A DNA stretch of 64,000 nt, from the NCBI RefSeq assembly GCF_015553625.1, contig NZ_JADNGY010000005.1, positions 1-64,000 on the forward strand, written 5' to 3'. The notes below the pieces were generated by a model, which worked only from the letters and a program-made list of their open reading frames with translations, was not told the origin of the DNA and made no database searches. Numbering within the stretch: the stretch's first letter is position 1; every line of letters starts with the position of its first letter. The position numbers were made by a program, and so were the translations under genes. This DNA is from Streptococcus australis (lineage in GTDB: Bacteria > Bacillota > Bacilli > Lactobacillales > Streptococcaceae). Of the stretch, positions 7,756 to 16,156 are shown in pieces.

Positions 7756-8446
7756 ACGTGTCCTTATTACAGGCGTGAGCTCCGGGATTGGTCTGGCTCA
7801 AGCCCATCTCTTTCTAGAAAAGGGCTACCAGGTCTATGGGGTGGACCAGGGAGCTGATCCCCAGTTGCCAGGTGAGTTTCACTTCTTGCAGCGGGACTTG
7901 ACCTTGGATTTGACGCCGATTTTTGACTGGTGTCCTGAGGTCGACGTCTTGTGCAATACGGCCGGCGTTTTGGATGACTACAAACCACTTCTTGAGCAAA
8001 GCGCTCAGGAGATTCAGGAGATCTTTGAGATCAACTATGTGACTCCGGTAGAGTTGACAAGGCATTATCTGACTCAAATGTTGGAGAAGAAGCAAGGGAT
8101 CATCATCAATATGTGCTCCATTGCATCTAGCCTAGCGGGTGGAGGCGGTCACGCTTATACCTCCTCCAAGCATGCCCTAGCGGGCTTTACCAAGCAGTTG
8201 GCCCTAGATTATGCAGAAGCTGGTATTCAAGTCTTTGGCATTGCACCAGGTGCTGTCAAAACAGGCATGACCGCAGCGGACTTTGAACCAGGAGGCCTAG
8301 CAGACTGGGTGGCTAGTGAGACCCCTATTAAACGCTGGATAGAGCCAGAAGAAGTGGCAGAAGTCAGCCTCTTTTTGGCCAGTGGGAAGGCCTCTGCCAT
8401 GCAGGGGCAAATCCTGACCATTGATGGTGGCTGGAGTTTGAAGTAA
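7748..8446 (+). CDS. Short-chain dehydrogenase/reductase (FabG-like)
   Basis: A 232-residue classical SDR. The Rossmann motif TGVSSGIG (about 8-15), the NTAG motif, the catalytic YTSSK (Tyr and Lys about 138 and 142) and the C-terminal IDGGWSL are all present. Such enzymes are NAD(P)-dependent oxidoreductases. It resembles 3-oxoacyl-ACP reductase, but the main fabG normally sits in the fatty-acid cluster, so this is more likely a paralog with another substrate. It overlaps the upstream DUF2829 gene and is followed by a terminator. Confidence 0.88.
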   Translation: MTKRVLITGVSSGIGLAQAHLFLEKGYQVYGVDQGADPQLPGEFHFLQRDLTLDLTPIFDWCPEVDVLCNTAGVLDDYKPLLEQSAQEIQEIFEINYVTPVELTRHYLTQMLEKKQGIIINMCSIASSLAGGGGHAYTSSKHALAGFTKQLALDYAEAGIQVFGIAPGAVKTGMTAADFEPGGLADWVASETPIKRWIEPEEVAEVSLFLASGKASAMQGQILTIDGGWSLK

Positions 8447-8476
8447 GGGCTGAGATAAGCATAAAAGATAAGAATG

Positions 8477-8514
8477 AAATGAGTCTAGTTGAACAGCTGG
8501 ACTCATTTTCTATT
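8477..8514 (+). terminator. Rho-independent terminator
   Basis: AAATGAGTC / GACTCATTT with a short loop and T-rich tail separates the SDR gene from the immunity island. Confidence 0.75.
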
Positions 8515-8622
8515 TTAGCTTTATGGAAAGGAAATCTTATGGTATGATAGCCTAAAAGGGACCTGTAATATGGAGGTCAAATAAAAAAAGCCTTTGGGAA
8601 GAGAGACTCAAAAGGAGACGGG

Positions 8623-8961
8623 ATGCGAAAACACCAAGAACTTTCACTAGAGCAGATAATTGAGCAGGTGCGCGTAGATCAATTAGTATCAGATGATTTT
8701 TGCCTCTATGGCAAGGAGGATGGAGAACTGGCACTAGCTAGGCTCTATTGGGTATCCGATTATCCGGATGTCGTGGAAGACCGTGATGTCTACCCGACAG
8801 AAGTGACGGAGCAAGATCTGCAGCTAGTCTACTATGGAGAGCAGTTGATTGATGTTCTTGCAGTCGCACTTGAGGAAAAACCAAATGCTAGTCACAATGA
8901 CTTGGTCGAGGCTTTTAATTATTATCAGCAGCATGATAGCTTTATGCCATTTGAAGATTAG
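8623..8961 (+). CDS. Small acidic protein, DUF7716-like, first gene of the immunity island
   Basis: A 112-residue, strongly acidic soluble protein. The C-terminal AFNYYQQHDSFM resembles the conserved end of DUF7716 proteins, which often lie in immunity-type gene clusters. AAGGAG precedes ATG 8623, and an extended -10 (TGGTATGAT) lies upstream, so transcription of the island may begin here. No signal peptide or membrane segment. Its role as an immunity protein is inferred from composition and neighbours. Confidence 0.6.
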   Translation: MRKHQELSLEQIIEQVRVDQLVSDDFCLYGKEDGELALARLYWVSDYPDVVEDRDVYPTEVTEQDLQLVYYGEQLIDVLAVALEEKPNASHNDLVEAFNYYQQHDSFMPFED

Positions 8962-9013
8962 CTAGGCCGATTAGAGAAATGGTATTCAATGACTGATAGT
9001 GATAAGGAGAAAA

Positions 9014-9574
9014 ATGACAGTCAATATCGATGAATTAGTGAAGGAGCTTGGCTTTTGTGCGGTGCCTACAGATGAGAAACCATTTAGTTTGGATGAGGCC
9101 CGTTTTAACCTTTTGGCTTATTTAGAGGATTATCCGAAAATGGGATTCTCTTTTGTCAAAGTAGCTAACGAACTAGTCGAACTTAGGAGAAAGCAAGAGG
9201 TCTATAGGCTTTTTGGTCAGTGTTTTTTAGGTGCCTTTGTAATAGGAGAAGGGGAGCAAGTCTTCTTACTTTGCAATCAAGAAGGAAGGGAAGTTTTTCA
9301 AGAAGCGAGGATTTATGTCAACTCTTCCTTGCAAGCTTTTGTTTCCTCTTATTCACTTTTTCTATCAGACATCTTTCTTTTGAAAGCAAAGTTTTATGAG
9401 ATTGAGCAAGATGAAGTCGAAGAGATTGCAGCAAACTTGAAGGATCAAATACTTGCCTTGGAAGAACCTCTTGAACAAGAATTGTCCTTCTGGGAGCATA
9501 TGGCTTATTTGATAGAAGACGATGGAACTGTTCTAAGAGATGATCTCTTTCATATCATAAATAAAGAGCAGTAG
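9014..9574 (+). CDS. SUKH-4-like putative immunity protein
   Basis: A 186-residue acidic soluble protein. The middle portion (LFGQCFLGAFVIGEGEQVF, then a short strand and ARIYVNSSLQAFVSSYSLF) follows the SUKH-4 pattern, in which a beta-rich core is followed by a VNSS-x-QF helix. SUKH proteins neutralise nuclease and other toxins by direct binding. I start at ATG 9014, preceded by AAGGAG; an in-frame GTG at 8999 is upstream of that site. No toxin gene is adjacent. Fold assignment is tentative. Confidence 0.6.
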   Translation: MTVNIDELVKELGFCAVPTDEKPFSLDEARFNLLAYLEDYPKMGFSFVKVANELVELRRKQEVYRLFGQCFLGAFVIGEGEQVFLLCNQEGREVFQEARIYVNSSLQAFVSSYSLFLSDIFLLKAKFYEIEQDEVEEIAANLKDQILALEEPLEQELSFWEHMAYLIEDDGTVLRDDLFHIINKEQ

Positions 9575-9593
9575 GAATAGAATTAAATTAATC

Positions 9594-9969
9594 ATGGAGA
9601 AAAAATTGCCCCAGATTTTTCGATATCTTTCAAGCAAGTCCTACTATAACAGTTGAGGAGCTAAATCGTGCTCAATTTATAGGTAAGCCCATCATTGTAG
9701 ATTCTTACACCTTGTTTGATCGAAGTCCAGTATGGTCTTGGCAGATAATTGGTCACCAAGCGGATTTTGATCCAATCCCTTTTAAGGATTTAGCCTTTAA
9801 GTGGGGAGATCCAAATGGTCTTCACTTTGGGAAGGTCTGGCTAGATGGTAGGCGCGAACCTAAGATTTTTTCTAGGGAAGAAGTTGACGATCTGGACTGG
9901 GAAGCCTGTGTCGGAAGTATAGTTTATAACAGAATATTGGAAGAAAAACTGGACAAGCAAATGAAATAA
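9594..9969 (+). pseudogene. Frameshifted island gene of unknown family
   Basis: An ATG at 9594 opens a frame that reads MEKKLPQIF and then stops within 20 codons. The next frame carries an uninterrupted protein-like sequence (SPTITVEELNRAQFIGKP, then DSYTLFDRSPVWSW) to 9969. A one-base correction at the A6 run (9600-9605) or T5 run (9616-9620) would join them into about 124 residues. The downstream frame alone has only a TTG start at 9712 and no ribosome site. The product is unrecognised; the C-terminal half is acidic like its neighbours. It could be a pseudogene, a sequencing error or a slippage-controlled gene. Confidence 0.55.
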
Positions 9970-9980
9970 AGGAGTTTGAG

Positions 9981-10607
9981 ATGGACTATGTAGATGAGTT
10001 AACTTCAGGACGTACGCCCTTGGTAAAAAAAGCTGCGAAAAAAATTTTAAAGGGCAGACTAAAAGGATATGGACCATTTTTACATCAAGCCTTGGAAGGC
10101 GAGATGGAAAAACCTAAATCATGGGAATCACAAATGTACTTACTCTACGCCATAGCCGCAACGGATTGTACAGAAGAAGTCCCCTATCTCAAGTCATTGC
10201 TGCTGAGAGATATTCCAACCCCTGTAACCTATCGCTCTCTAGCGGTAGCGATTGCTTATCTAGAAAATTTAGAAACAGAGAATTTGTCTTTTGTTTATGA
10301 GTCCTTGGAATCGAATAACTCATCTCAAGCTGCAGGTGCCTGTGCAGCGATATATCAGAGAAAGATTGTGCTGAAAGATGACGATTTTAACAAAATTATG
10401 TCTTATGTGACTCAGCCTAAATACCTTGAGCATATTGGTCAAGTCATAAATCCATTTTTATTTATTTTAGCTGCATCTTATTTATTTTCTGAGAAAAATC
10501 GAGAGAAAATTGTAGACTTTTCCCGTCAGTTCGATATATCTACCGTCAAGGACTTAATCAATGACGTTACAAAAGGAAAGGACGGCAGGAGGATTAGTCT
10601 CTTTTAA
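9981..10607 (+). CDS. HEAT-like helical repeat protein, putative immunity
   Basis: A 208-residue soluble, alpha-helical protein. Segments such as SQMYLLYAIAATDCTEEVPYL, PVTYRSLAVAIAYLENL and SSQAAGACAAIYQRKIVL look like consecutive HEAT-type helical pairs. Helical-repeat proteins are common among toxin-immunity and scaffold proteins, but no named family is recognised. A GGAG site precedes ATG 9981 by 8 nt. It is in the island, in tandem with its neighbours on the same strand. Confidence 0.6.
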   Translation: MDYVDELTSGRTPLVKKAAKKILKGRLKGYGPFLHQALEGEMEKPKSWESQMYLLYAIAATDCTEEVPYLKSLLLRDIPTPVTYRSLAVAIAYLENLETENLSFVYESLESNNSSQAAGACAAIYQRKIVLKDDDFNKIMSYVTQPKYLEHIGQVINPFLFILAASYLFSEKNREKIVDFSRQFDISTVKDLINDVTKGKDGRRISLF

Positions 10608-10713
10608 AGTCTATTTAAAGGAAAAAACTATTACTTATTTAAAAGAGCACAAACATTAGACCTTGACCTAAGGCTAGACCTTTCTACAAGAAAAAAACTA
10701 TGAGACCACGAAT

Positions 10714-11427
10714 ATGAAGTTACAGTATTTTGAATTAGATAAGCCCTATGTGGAAAATCAACAGAGGATTGAGGAGCTGATGGACTCATCTGCGCTAACT
10801 TACGAGGAAGCTAGAATTAAGGATTATCGACAGAATTGGAAAGACCTGCGAAGAGCGTTCGTATATGAATCCAAATGTATGACCTCTATGGTAGAGCGCC
10901 TCTTCAAACCAGTTGTGACCAAGGATTGTTGGAAAATCATCGTAGAATGTGTAGATACGATTAGCAATCCAGCTATCATGAACCTACTTGGTGTCTATAC
11001 TGTCCAGGTCCCATTTGATTTTTCTAGCTATGAAACTTTGTGTCCATTGGAACAGAAAAAGCTGCTCTTAGAAGCCTTGCTAAAAGGGGTAAAGAGCGTG
11101 TTTCAGGAGCTCTCTATTCCCTGCTCTTTGATAGAGGATGTAGTCAATGAAATAGAGAAAAACGATTATGAAAATAGCTGGGAGTGGAAAAGGAAGAAGA
11201 TCCAATCCACGACCTATTCCATTCAAGTGGAGCATCAGCTGGATAAGGTGGAGTTGTTTTGGAAGATAGAGCACAAGGACAAGAGCATCCGTCAGTTGAT
11301 TCAATCCTGCCCTGCTCACGAGATGGACTATGGGGCTAAGCTTGGTAAACTGGAAACAAAAGGGGACTTCCTTTATCTGTTGGATAAACAGAATGAGGTT
11401 GTGAGCAGAATTTCTGTTTTAAAATGA
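10714..11427 (+). CDS. Hypothetical soluble protein of the immunity island
   Basis: A 237-residue soluble protein with a helical N-terminal half (EEARIKDYRQNWKDLRRAF) and a more beta-rich C-terminal third ending in LYLLDKQNEVVSRISVL. I recognise no family. It lacks signal peptide, membrane segments and obvious catalytic motifs, as expected for a binding or inhibitor protein. The ribosome site is weak. The next gene begins 13 nt after its stop. Confidence 0.55.
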   Translation: MKLQYFELDKPYVENQQRIEELMDSSALTYEEARIKDYRQNWKDLRRAFVYESKCMTSMVERLFKPVVTKDCWKIIVECVDTISNPAIMNLLGVYTVQVPFDFSSYETLCPLEQKKLLLEALLKGVKSVFQELSIPCSLIEDVVNEIEKNDYENSWEWKRKKIQSTTYSIQVEHQLDKVELFWKIEHKDKSIRQLIQSCPAHEMDYGAKLGKLETKGDFLYLLDKQNEVVSRISVLK

Positions 11428-11440
11428 TGGAGCAAGAATA

Positions 11441-12168
11441 ATGAGTAACTTAAAAAAGAAATTATCCTTATTAAAAGTTGAAAGACGAATCAAGAGTTTG
11501 AAGGGAATAAAGGATGTTCATTTTCTGACCGATAAACCTAAAGAAATTGATTGGTATGCTGGGGAGTTGAATCCTATCGACTCTCCGATTCCTTGCCTTT
11601 ATGAGTTTTCTGCCAATCTTACTACTAAAGATCTAAGTAGGTCAATTCAAAGTCTAGTTGACAATAGTAGTCAGTTTATCCTAGTTTTTTGGGAGTTTTT
11701 ACCAGTTTATGTCTTGTTTCAAATGGAGTCTTTGGATGACTTTTGCCCTCTTATTCTACTGAATTTTCTACCAGAGACCTGACACTTTTCTTTCAAGACC
11801 AGGAAAAAGTATTGGATCTCCATTTAGCGGAGGATAAAGTAGAAGTGAGAGTCTTGGAGAGACAAATGGTAAAGGTGGTTCTAATGAGTGAAAAAGAATA
11901 TTATTATTATGGCAATAGTGAGTTTATGTCAGGCCTAGGAGTTATTTATACAGAGTTTACTGGTCAGCGTGCAAGTCGACAAATTAACGTTTTGAATGGG
12001 CACTCTTATGCTTCCTCTTGCCTACAGGATTATGTTCCAGAAGTAGGGTTTCTACTCTATGATGGTCGAAAAGATGAGTTGGATCTATCAGACTCCATCA
12101 AGATTAGTCAAGAGGAATTTGAACGAATTTGGACTCAGGCTGTCGCTAGCGGTCAGAATGATGCGTAA
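11441..12168 (+). pseudogene. Frameshifted or split island gene
   Basis: Two overlapping frames, 11441-11782 and 11743-12168, read like halves of one protein of about 240 residues. The first begins at a normal ATG and runs through FWEFLPVYVLFQMESLDDF. The second has only a TTG start with no ribosome site and continues with STRDLTLFFQDQEKVLDLHL. The frames meet near the T4 run at 11741-11744 (in GACTTTTGCC), so a single-base slip there is the simplest explanation. The family is not recognised. Two separate genes are possible but unlikely because the second lacks initiation signals. Confidence 0.5.
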
Positions 12169-12222
12169 TCGTCATTTGAAATTAGCCAAATATAATCCCA
12201 AAAATGTGAGAGGAGTCCAATA

Positions 12223-12786
12223 ATGATGCTCAATTTGTTGAAGGAATTCGTAGAAGTCTATCATAGAAATAAGGGCTTAGGAGAGCTTGTATTTACTAGT
12301 GACTGTCTCCATGTCGAAAAGCCAGATTTGTCTGGTCAATTGAAAGAGTTCTACCAGCATTTAGACTTTGATGAAGAAGCTTATTTTAGAGGAGCTCCCT
12401 ATGATCTTGCTCTAATTCCTCTCCCTCTATGTGAAGCTGCATCAGAAGGATGGCAGGATTCTAGCTGGAAAGATAGTTATGTGATTTTTGCCCACATGAT
12501 GGGCGATGAGCCAATCTTTTGTGATCTAACTAGCGAGCTTAGTCCTGTATTTGGCAAGATTCCTGGAAATTCTAAGCTCTATAGCTTAAGCCCCTCTTTA
12601 TCTACTTTCTTGTCTACCTATAGTCAGATGAAAAAGCTAGAAATCACCAAGTTTGAGAACAATATCTATATTGATGAGGATGTATTGGACTACAAAGAGG
12701 GATTCTTGGAGGGAATTATGGATATTATCGAGGAGCAACTTCCTGAAGACTATCTAAATGATTTTATAGCATTTATGCTGGGTTAA
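12223..12786 (+). CDS. Putative immunity protein, paralog of 19605-20154
   Basis: A 187-residue acidic soluble protein. It aligns well with the broken gene at 19605-20154: LSGQLKEFYQHL with LTGELLDYYQHI, and PIFCDLTSELSPVFGKIPGN with ILFCDMQDESSPVYAGRPGD. The LYSLSPSLSTFLSTY segment matches FYKLSDSLTEFLEFY, resembling the C-terminal region of SMI1/KNR4 (SUKH) proteins. GAGGAG precedes ATG 12223 with 7-nt spacing. The immunity role is inferred from the island and the SUKH-like segment. Confidence 0.65.
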   Translation: MMLNLLKEFVEVYHRNKGLGELVFTSDCLHVEKPDLSGQLKEFYQHLDFDEEAYFRGAPYDLALIPLPLCEAASEGWQDSSWKDSYVIFAHMMGDEPIFCDLTSELSPVFGKIPGNSKLYSLSPSLSTFLSTYSQMKKLEITKFENNIYIDEDVLDYKEGFLEGIMDIIEEQLPEDYLNDFIAFMLG

Positions 12787-12811
12787 AGCCAAATAGAGAG
12801 ATGAGAAGCAA

Positions 12812-13507
12812 ATGGAAATGAAGAATTTTTTAAAATGTTGTGAGGATCTGGTCATACAAGAAAGTGGGGTCTCAGCTCTTGAGCTAGAAAAACTCAAAGC
12901 CAAACAGTTTCCGCAAGCTCACCTGGATTTGCTCTCCATAACCAACGGCTTGGATTTTTATGGTGGTTATTATCGTTTGTTTGGGACAGATTCTGCTCAA
13001 GCCATCACGCTGGACTCTTGGAATTCGGATAGGCTATGGAAAGATGTCTGGAGAGATTATGCATCAGACTACTATTTTTTTGGTATGTCTGCTATTGGAG
13101 ATCAATTCGCTTATAGATTGAAGGATGGGAACATTCAAAGTCATCAAGTTTATTATTTAGATGGGATTACTATGGATGTCATCGAGATTTACGACAGTTT
13201 TGAAGCATTTTTCGAGAGGGAATTTATTCTGAAAGCCCAAGGTGGGATGGAATCTATTTTTGTGTCTGCTAGGGAGCGATTTGGAAATCTAGACCTCTCC
13301 ACAAGCTGTATTTATTCCCCTTCCTTAATGATTGTGAATGATCCAAGCGTTGAGAATCTCATGCTTTTACCGACAAAGGATGTCATGACTATCAATGGGG
13401 ATTTGCTTGTTCAATTATCTGATTCGGAGGAGTCGATTACGAAACTGGAGCAATATCTAGACGCTTTGGGTAGAGCTAGAGTCAAGGTTATCTTTGATCG
13501 AGATTGA
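12812..13507 (+). CDS. SMI1/KNR4 (SUKH) family immunity protein
   Basis: A 231-residue protein with the SUKH core in its first 145 residues: FPQAHLDLLSITNGLDFYGGYYRLFG, then WRDYASDYYFFGMSAIGDQFAYRL and EIYDSFEAFFEREF. SUKH proteins bind and neutralise secreted toxins such as nucleases. The last 80 residues form an extra acidic extension. It starts 25 nt after the preceding gene. The ribosome site is weak (GAGATGAGAAG). Assignment to SUKH is fairly firm; the cognate toxin is absent and unknown. Confidence 0.75.
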   Translation: MEMKNFLKCCEDLVIQESGVSALELEKLKAKQFPQAHLDLLSITNGLDFYGGYYRLFGTDSAQAITLDSWNSDRLWKDVWRDYASDYYFFGMSAIGDQFAYRLKDGNIQSHQVYYLDGITMDVIEIYDSFEAFFEREFILKAQGGMESIFVSARERFGNLDLSTSCIYSPSLMIVNDPSVENLMLLPTKDVMTINGDLLVQLSDSEESITKLEQYLDALGRARVKVIFDRD

Positions 13508-13668
13508 GCAAGCAGGATAAAGTTTATATAGAAAAGAATAGTCTTAAAATTCACGATTTTAGTTTTTGCGACAAGCGGTGCTGTAGTCTTCTTGTAAAAG
13601 TGTCATTGTAAAAATAGATAGGTTGAACAAAGAAAACGAAGCATTACTTTCATGAAAAGAGGTGAACG

Positions 13669-14409
13669 ATGACCAGTTTAGATAAATATTTAGAAATCAT
13701 AAAAGAAGGATTTTCCGAAAGAGAGAATCTAATGGCAATGGAGCCTCTGCATTCTATAGAAGAGATTGCACCATTATTGGACAAAAAATTGACTTATAAA
13801 GAATTCATCGATATCAATCGCTTATTAAGACAAAAGTACATTGTTGAAAACCCAGAGGATATGCTGAAGGATGTGGATTTTAATCAGCTTTCGTTACCTA
13901 GCAAGACGAGAGTGATTTACTTGATGGGAAGTAAATCTGACGTGCTAGACTTTTCAACATATGAACAAGTAGAAAAGATTTTAATAGTTGGGGCTAGTAA
14001 AGTAAGAAAGATCATCTTACCCCAAAATGATTGTGTGAAAGCTCTAGGGATATCTTCTATGACAAATTTGGAAACGATAGAGAACATTTCTTTTCATACA
14101 GGTATGCGTTATCTGCACGTTGATTATGGTGTAAAGTTGCCGGACTTTGATTTTATAAGGGATTTAAATCAGTTGCTCTATCTTTCATTTACAGCAAATA
14201 AAAATTTACCAGAATTGGATTTTATCCAGCCCTCTAGTGAGCTTCGTTTTTTGGATTTTGTCGATACGAATATTTTTAACTACGCATCAACAGTTAGCTA
14301 CTTGAAGAGTCTGAAACATCTCCGATTTTTAACAACGGGAAGAACAAATCAGAAGCAAAGGGAACTTCTTAGAAGTGAGTTACCACATGTTTGCATGAGA
14401 GAGGGTTAA
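13669..14409 (+). CDS. Cytoplasmic leucine-rich-repeat-like protein
   Basis: A 246-residue protein without signal peptide or membrane segment. From about residue 85 onward it shows degenerate leucine-rich repeats: LDFSTYEQVEKILIVGAS, CVKALGISSMTNLETI, YLHVDYGVKLPDFDF, LLYLSFTANKNLPELDF and LRFLDFVDTN. The N-terminal 80 residues are helical. LRR-like proteins occur among orphan immunity genes of streptococci, but a specific function is not known. AGAGGTG precedes the start. The upstream gap shares the 12-mer AACGAAGCATTA with the gap before the next gene. Confidence 0.6.
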   Translation: MTSLDKYLEIIKEGFSERENLMAMEPLHSIEEIAPLLDKKLTYKEFIDINRLLRQKYIVENPEDMLKDVDFNQLSLPSKTRVIYLMGSKSDVLDFSTYEQVEKILIVGASKVRKIILPQNDCVKALGISSMTNLETIENISFHTGMRYLHVDYGVKLPDFDFIRDLNQLLYLSFTANKNLPELDFIQPSSELRFLDFVDTNIFNYASTVSYLKSLKHLRFLTTGRTNQKQRELLRSELPHVCMREG

Positions 14410-14492
14410 AAAAAGAGTTCAATACAGGTTTTTATGACCTATGTTTTCATAATAAACGAAGCATTATCCCTGTTGTTTAAGTAGGAGGAAAT

Positions 14493-14891
14493 ATGAGCCA
14501 TACAAATCTAGCAAAAGAAACCTTACTCCAGTTTATGCAGGCTATGTATTCTTGGGAAAGAAAAGCCACTAGGAACCTAAGAAACCAAGCCTATAAAGAG
14601 ATGTTGAAGGATGAATTAGCTACTATTTTTAATCAGTTTTGTACATCAAAAAAACCACTCAGAGCAAGGGAAGTATCTTTATCTGTCCGGTTTCCGTTTG
14701 ACTATAAATTAGAAACACATCCCATCGTTGATGAAGAGCATGACGGGAATCAAGCTTATATTTATATCAAGGAGAATCATTCTGGTATAGAAACTCTCTA
14801 TCGTTTTCAAATGGTGTTTCAAAAGGGGAAATGGTGGATTGATAAGAAAGAATGGCTCGATGATGGGAAGTGGATCAATTCTTCCTTGTGA
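14493..14891 (+). CDS. NTF2-fold immunity-like protein
   Basis: A 132-residue protein with the NTF2-like layout: an N-terminal helix (TLLQFMQAMYSWERKA) followed by a curved sheet ending in RFQMVFQKGKWWIDKKEWLDDGKW. This pattern (helix, then strands ending with GKW-W-IDKKE) is seen in NTF2-fold immunity proteins of polymorphic toxin systems. AGGAGG precedes ATG 14493 closely. No catalytic motif is evident. Moderately confident in fold, less in function. Confidence 0.65.
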   Translation: MSHTNLAKETLLQFMQAMYSWERKATRNLRNQAYKEMLKDELATIFNQFCTSKKPLRAREVSLSVRFPFDYKLETHPIVDEEHDGNQAYIYIKENHSGIETLYRFQMVFQKGKWWIDKKEWLDDGKWINSSL

Positions 14892-14979
14892 CATACATGG
14901 ATAATGTAGGAAAACAGAAAGAGATGAACCTCAAAAACACCGGTAGTTGAGTGTAAGAAATGAAATTTTAGAGGTCAAT

Positions 14980-15909
14980 ATGAATAAAACACTTTCAAAT
15001 CAAAAAAGAAAACTAACAACTATCAAAAATAAAATACTGAAGGCCAGAGATTTTCACTTAGAGGCAGAAAACCTATCTAATACTGAGTCCATTTTAACAG
15101 CTCTAAAATCTGATAAGAAAAGCGTTCAAGTTAACTACGAAGAAAATGGTGAGATAAGATCATACCTGTATGATTATGTAGATATGATTGATTCTATAAG
15201 TCCGTATCCTCTAGTCTCTAACTTTATAGAAAGTAAAACATCAGAAACCTATCAATCTTTACTAAACGGCTGTTTTTGTTCTGTAATGGGTGATATGGCT
15301 TCTGCTAAATATTTAGCTAAAGGTGGCTCAAACTTTGATACAGATATTTGTTTGAATATCTTATTTGCCCTTGCCTATTTAGATGATGCTTATGTAGAGT
15401 TTTTAATTGATAAATTAGTCTATTTTAAAGAAGCTCAAGTTGAAAAAGGGAAGCAACCTATTTTCTTTTCATCCAGTAGTTTATTGCCTTTAGTCGTTTT
15501 TCTTTATGGAAATGGAGAGCATAATCGACTTGCTAGCCTACTGGAGAATGCTTATGATCCTAAATATAAACCATTGGACTCGAACCCTTATCATAATGTG
15601 AATGATGCCTATAAACAGGTTATGGAAACTATTTTTTCAGAGGATGTTGATGTTTTTAGAGAAACAATTTTATCCATGTGTGATTATCATTTAGCGAACA
15701 CCAAAGATAGTCATTTAGTAGACTTCAATACCTTACTATGGCAGTATTTCCCAATTGAAATCTTAGTTTTACTAAAAGAACGTCAGAAAAGAGGCCTCCC
15801 AATCGACGGTCTTAGCCATCCCTTGCTTGATGACTTTTTACCCTATTTCATGGATGACTTTCAGATATCCGAGCAAAATAAGATGATACTTGGAACAATC
15901 TTAGAGTAG
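14980..15909 (+). CDS. Imm49-family immunity protein
   Basis: A 309-residue helical protein whose start (KARDFHLEAENLSNTESILTALKSDKK) and later segments (CLNILFALAYLDDAYVEFLID, VVFLYGNGEHNRLASLLENAYDP) fit the Imm49 family of polymorphic-toxin immunity proteins. I use ATG 14980, 5 nt after AGAGGT; the frame is open back to a TTG at 14947 but without a ribosome site. Directly downstream (15925-16105) lies a decayed second copy of its 5' part. Family assignment is from recalled pattern and could be checked by profile search. Confidence 0.7.
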   Translation: MNKTLSNQKRKLTTIKNKILKARDFHLEAENLSNTESILTALKSDKKSVQVNYEENGEIRSYLYDYVDMIDSISPYPLVSNFIESKTSETYQSLLNGCFCSVMGDMASAKYLAKGGSNFDTDICLNILFALAYLDDAYVEFLIDKLVYFKEAQVEKGKQPIFFSSSSLLPLVVFLYGNGEHNRLASLLENAYDPKYKPLDSNPYHNVNDAYKQVMETIFSEDVDVFRETILSMCDYHLANTKDSHLVDFNTLLWQYFPIEILVLLKERQKRGLPIDGLSHPLLDDFLPYFMDDFQISEQNKMILGTILE

Positions 15910-15924
15910 CAATGTAGAATACAT

Positions 15925-16105
15925 GGAGAAGTCAATAGGAACAAAAGAATTTCAAATAAAAAAAGTAAACGAACAGCAATCAGCAAATACTAAAAGCCAG
16001 AGATTTTGCTCTTGATAATGAACAGCTTTCTGTAACAGAGGCTGCTTTAGATGCATTAAAAGCTGGTAAAAAGTATAGAAGTTACTGATAGGGGCAATGG
16101 TAAAA
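15925..16105 (+). pseudogene. 5' remnant of a second Imm49 gene
   Basis: DNA here aligns with the beginning of the Imm49 gene at 14980. The sequence before the start is alike (GAGAAGTCAAT versus GAGGTCAAT), but the start codon position reads AGG (15937-15939) instead of ATG. A central run encodes KARDFALDNEQLSVTEAALDALK minus some residues, parallel to KARDFHLEAENLSNTESILTALK in the intact gene. Frame is disrupted by a small deletion before KARDF, and homology fades near 16105. It is a dead, truncated duplicate or a recombination scar. Confidence 0.75.
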
Positions 16106-16156
16106 CCAAAATCTAGAATTATTAATTGTAAAGGTAGATTAAGCTAGGAGAAAACG

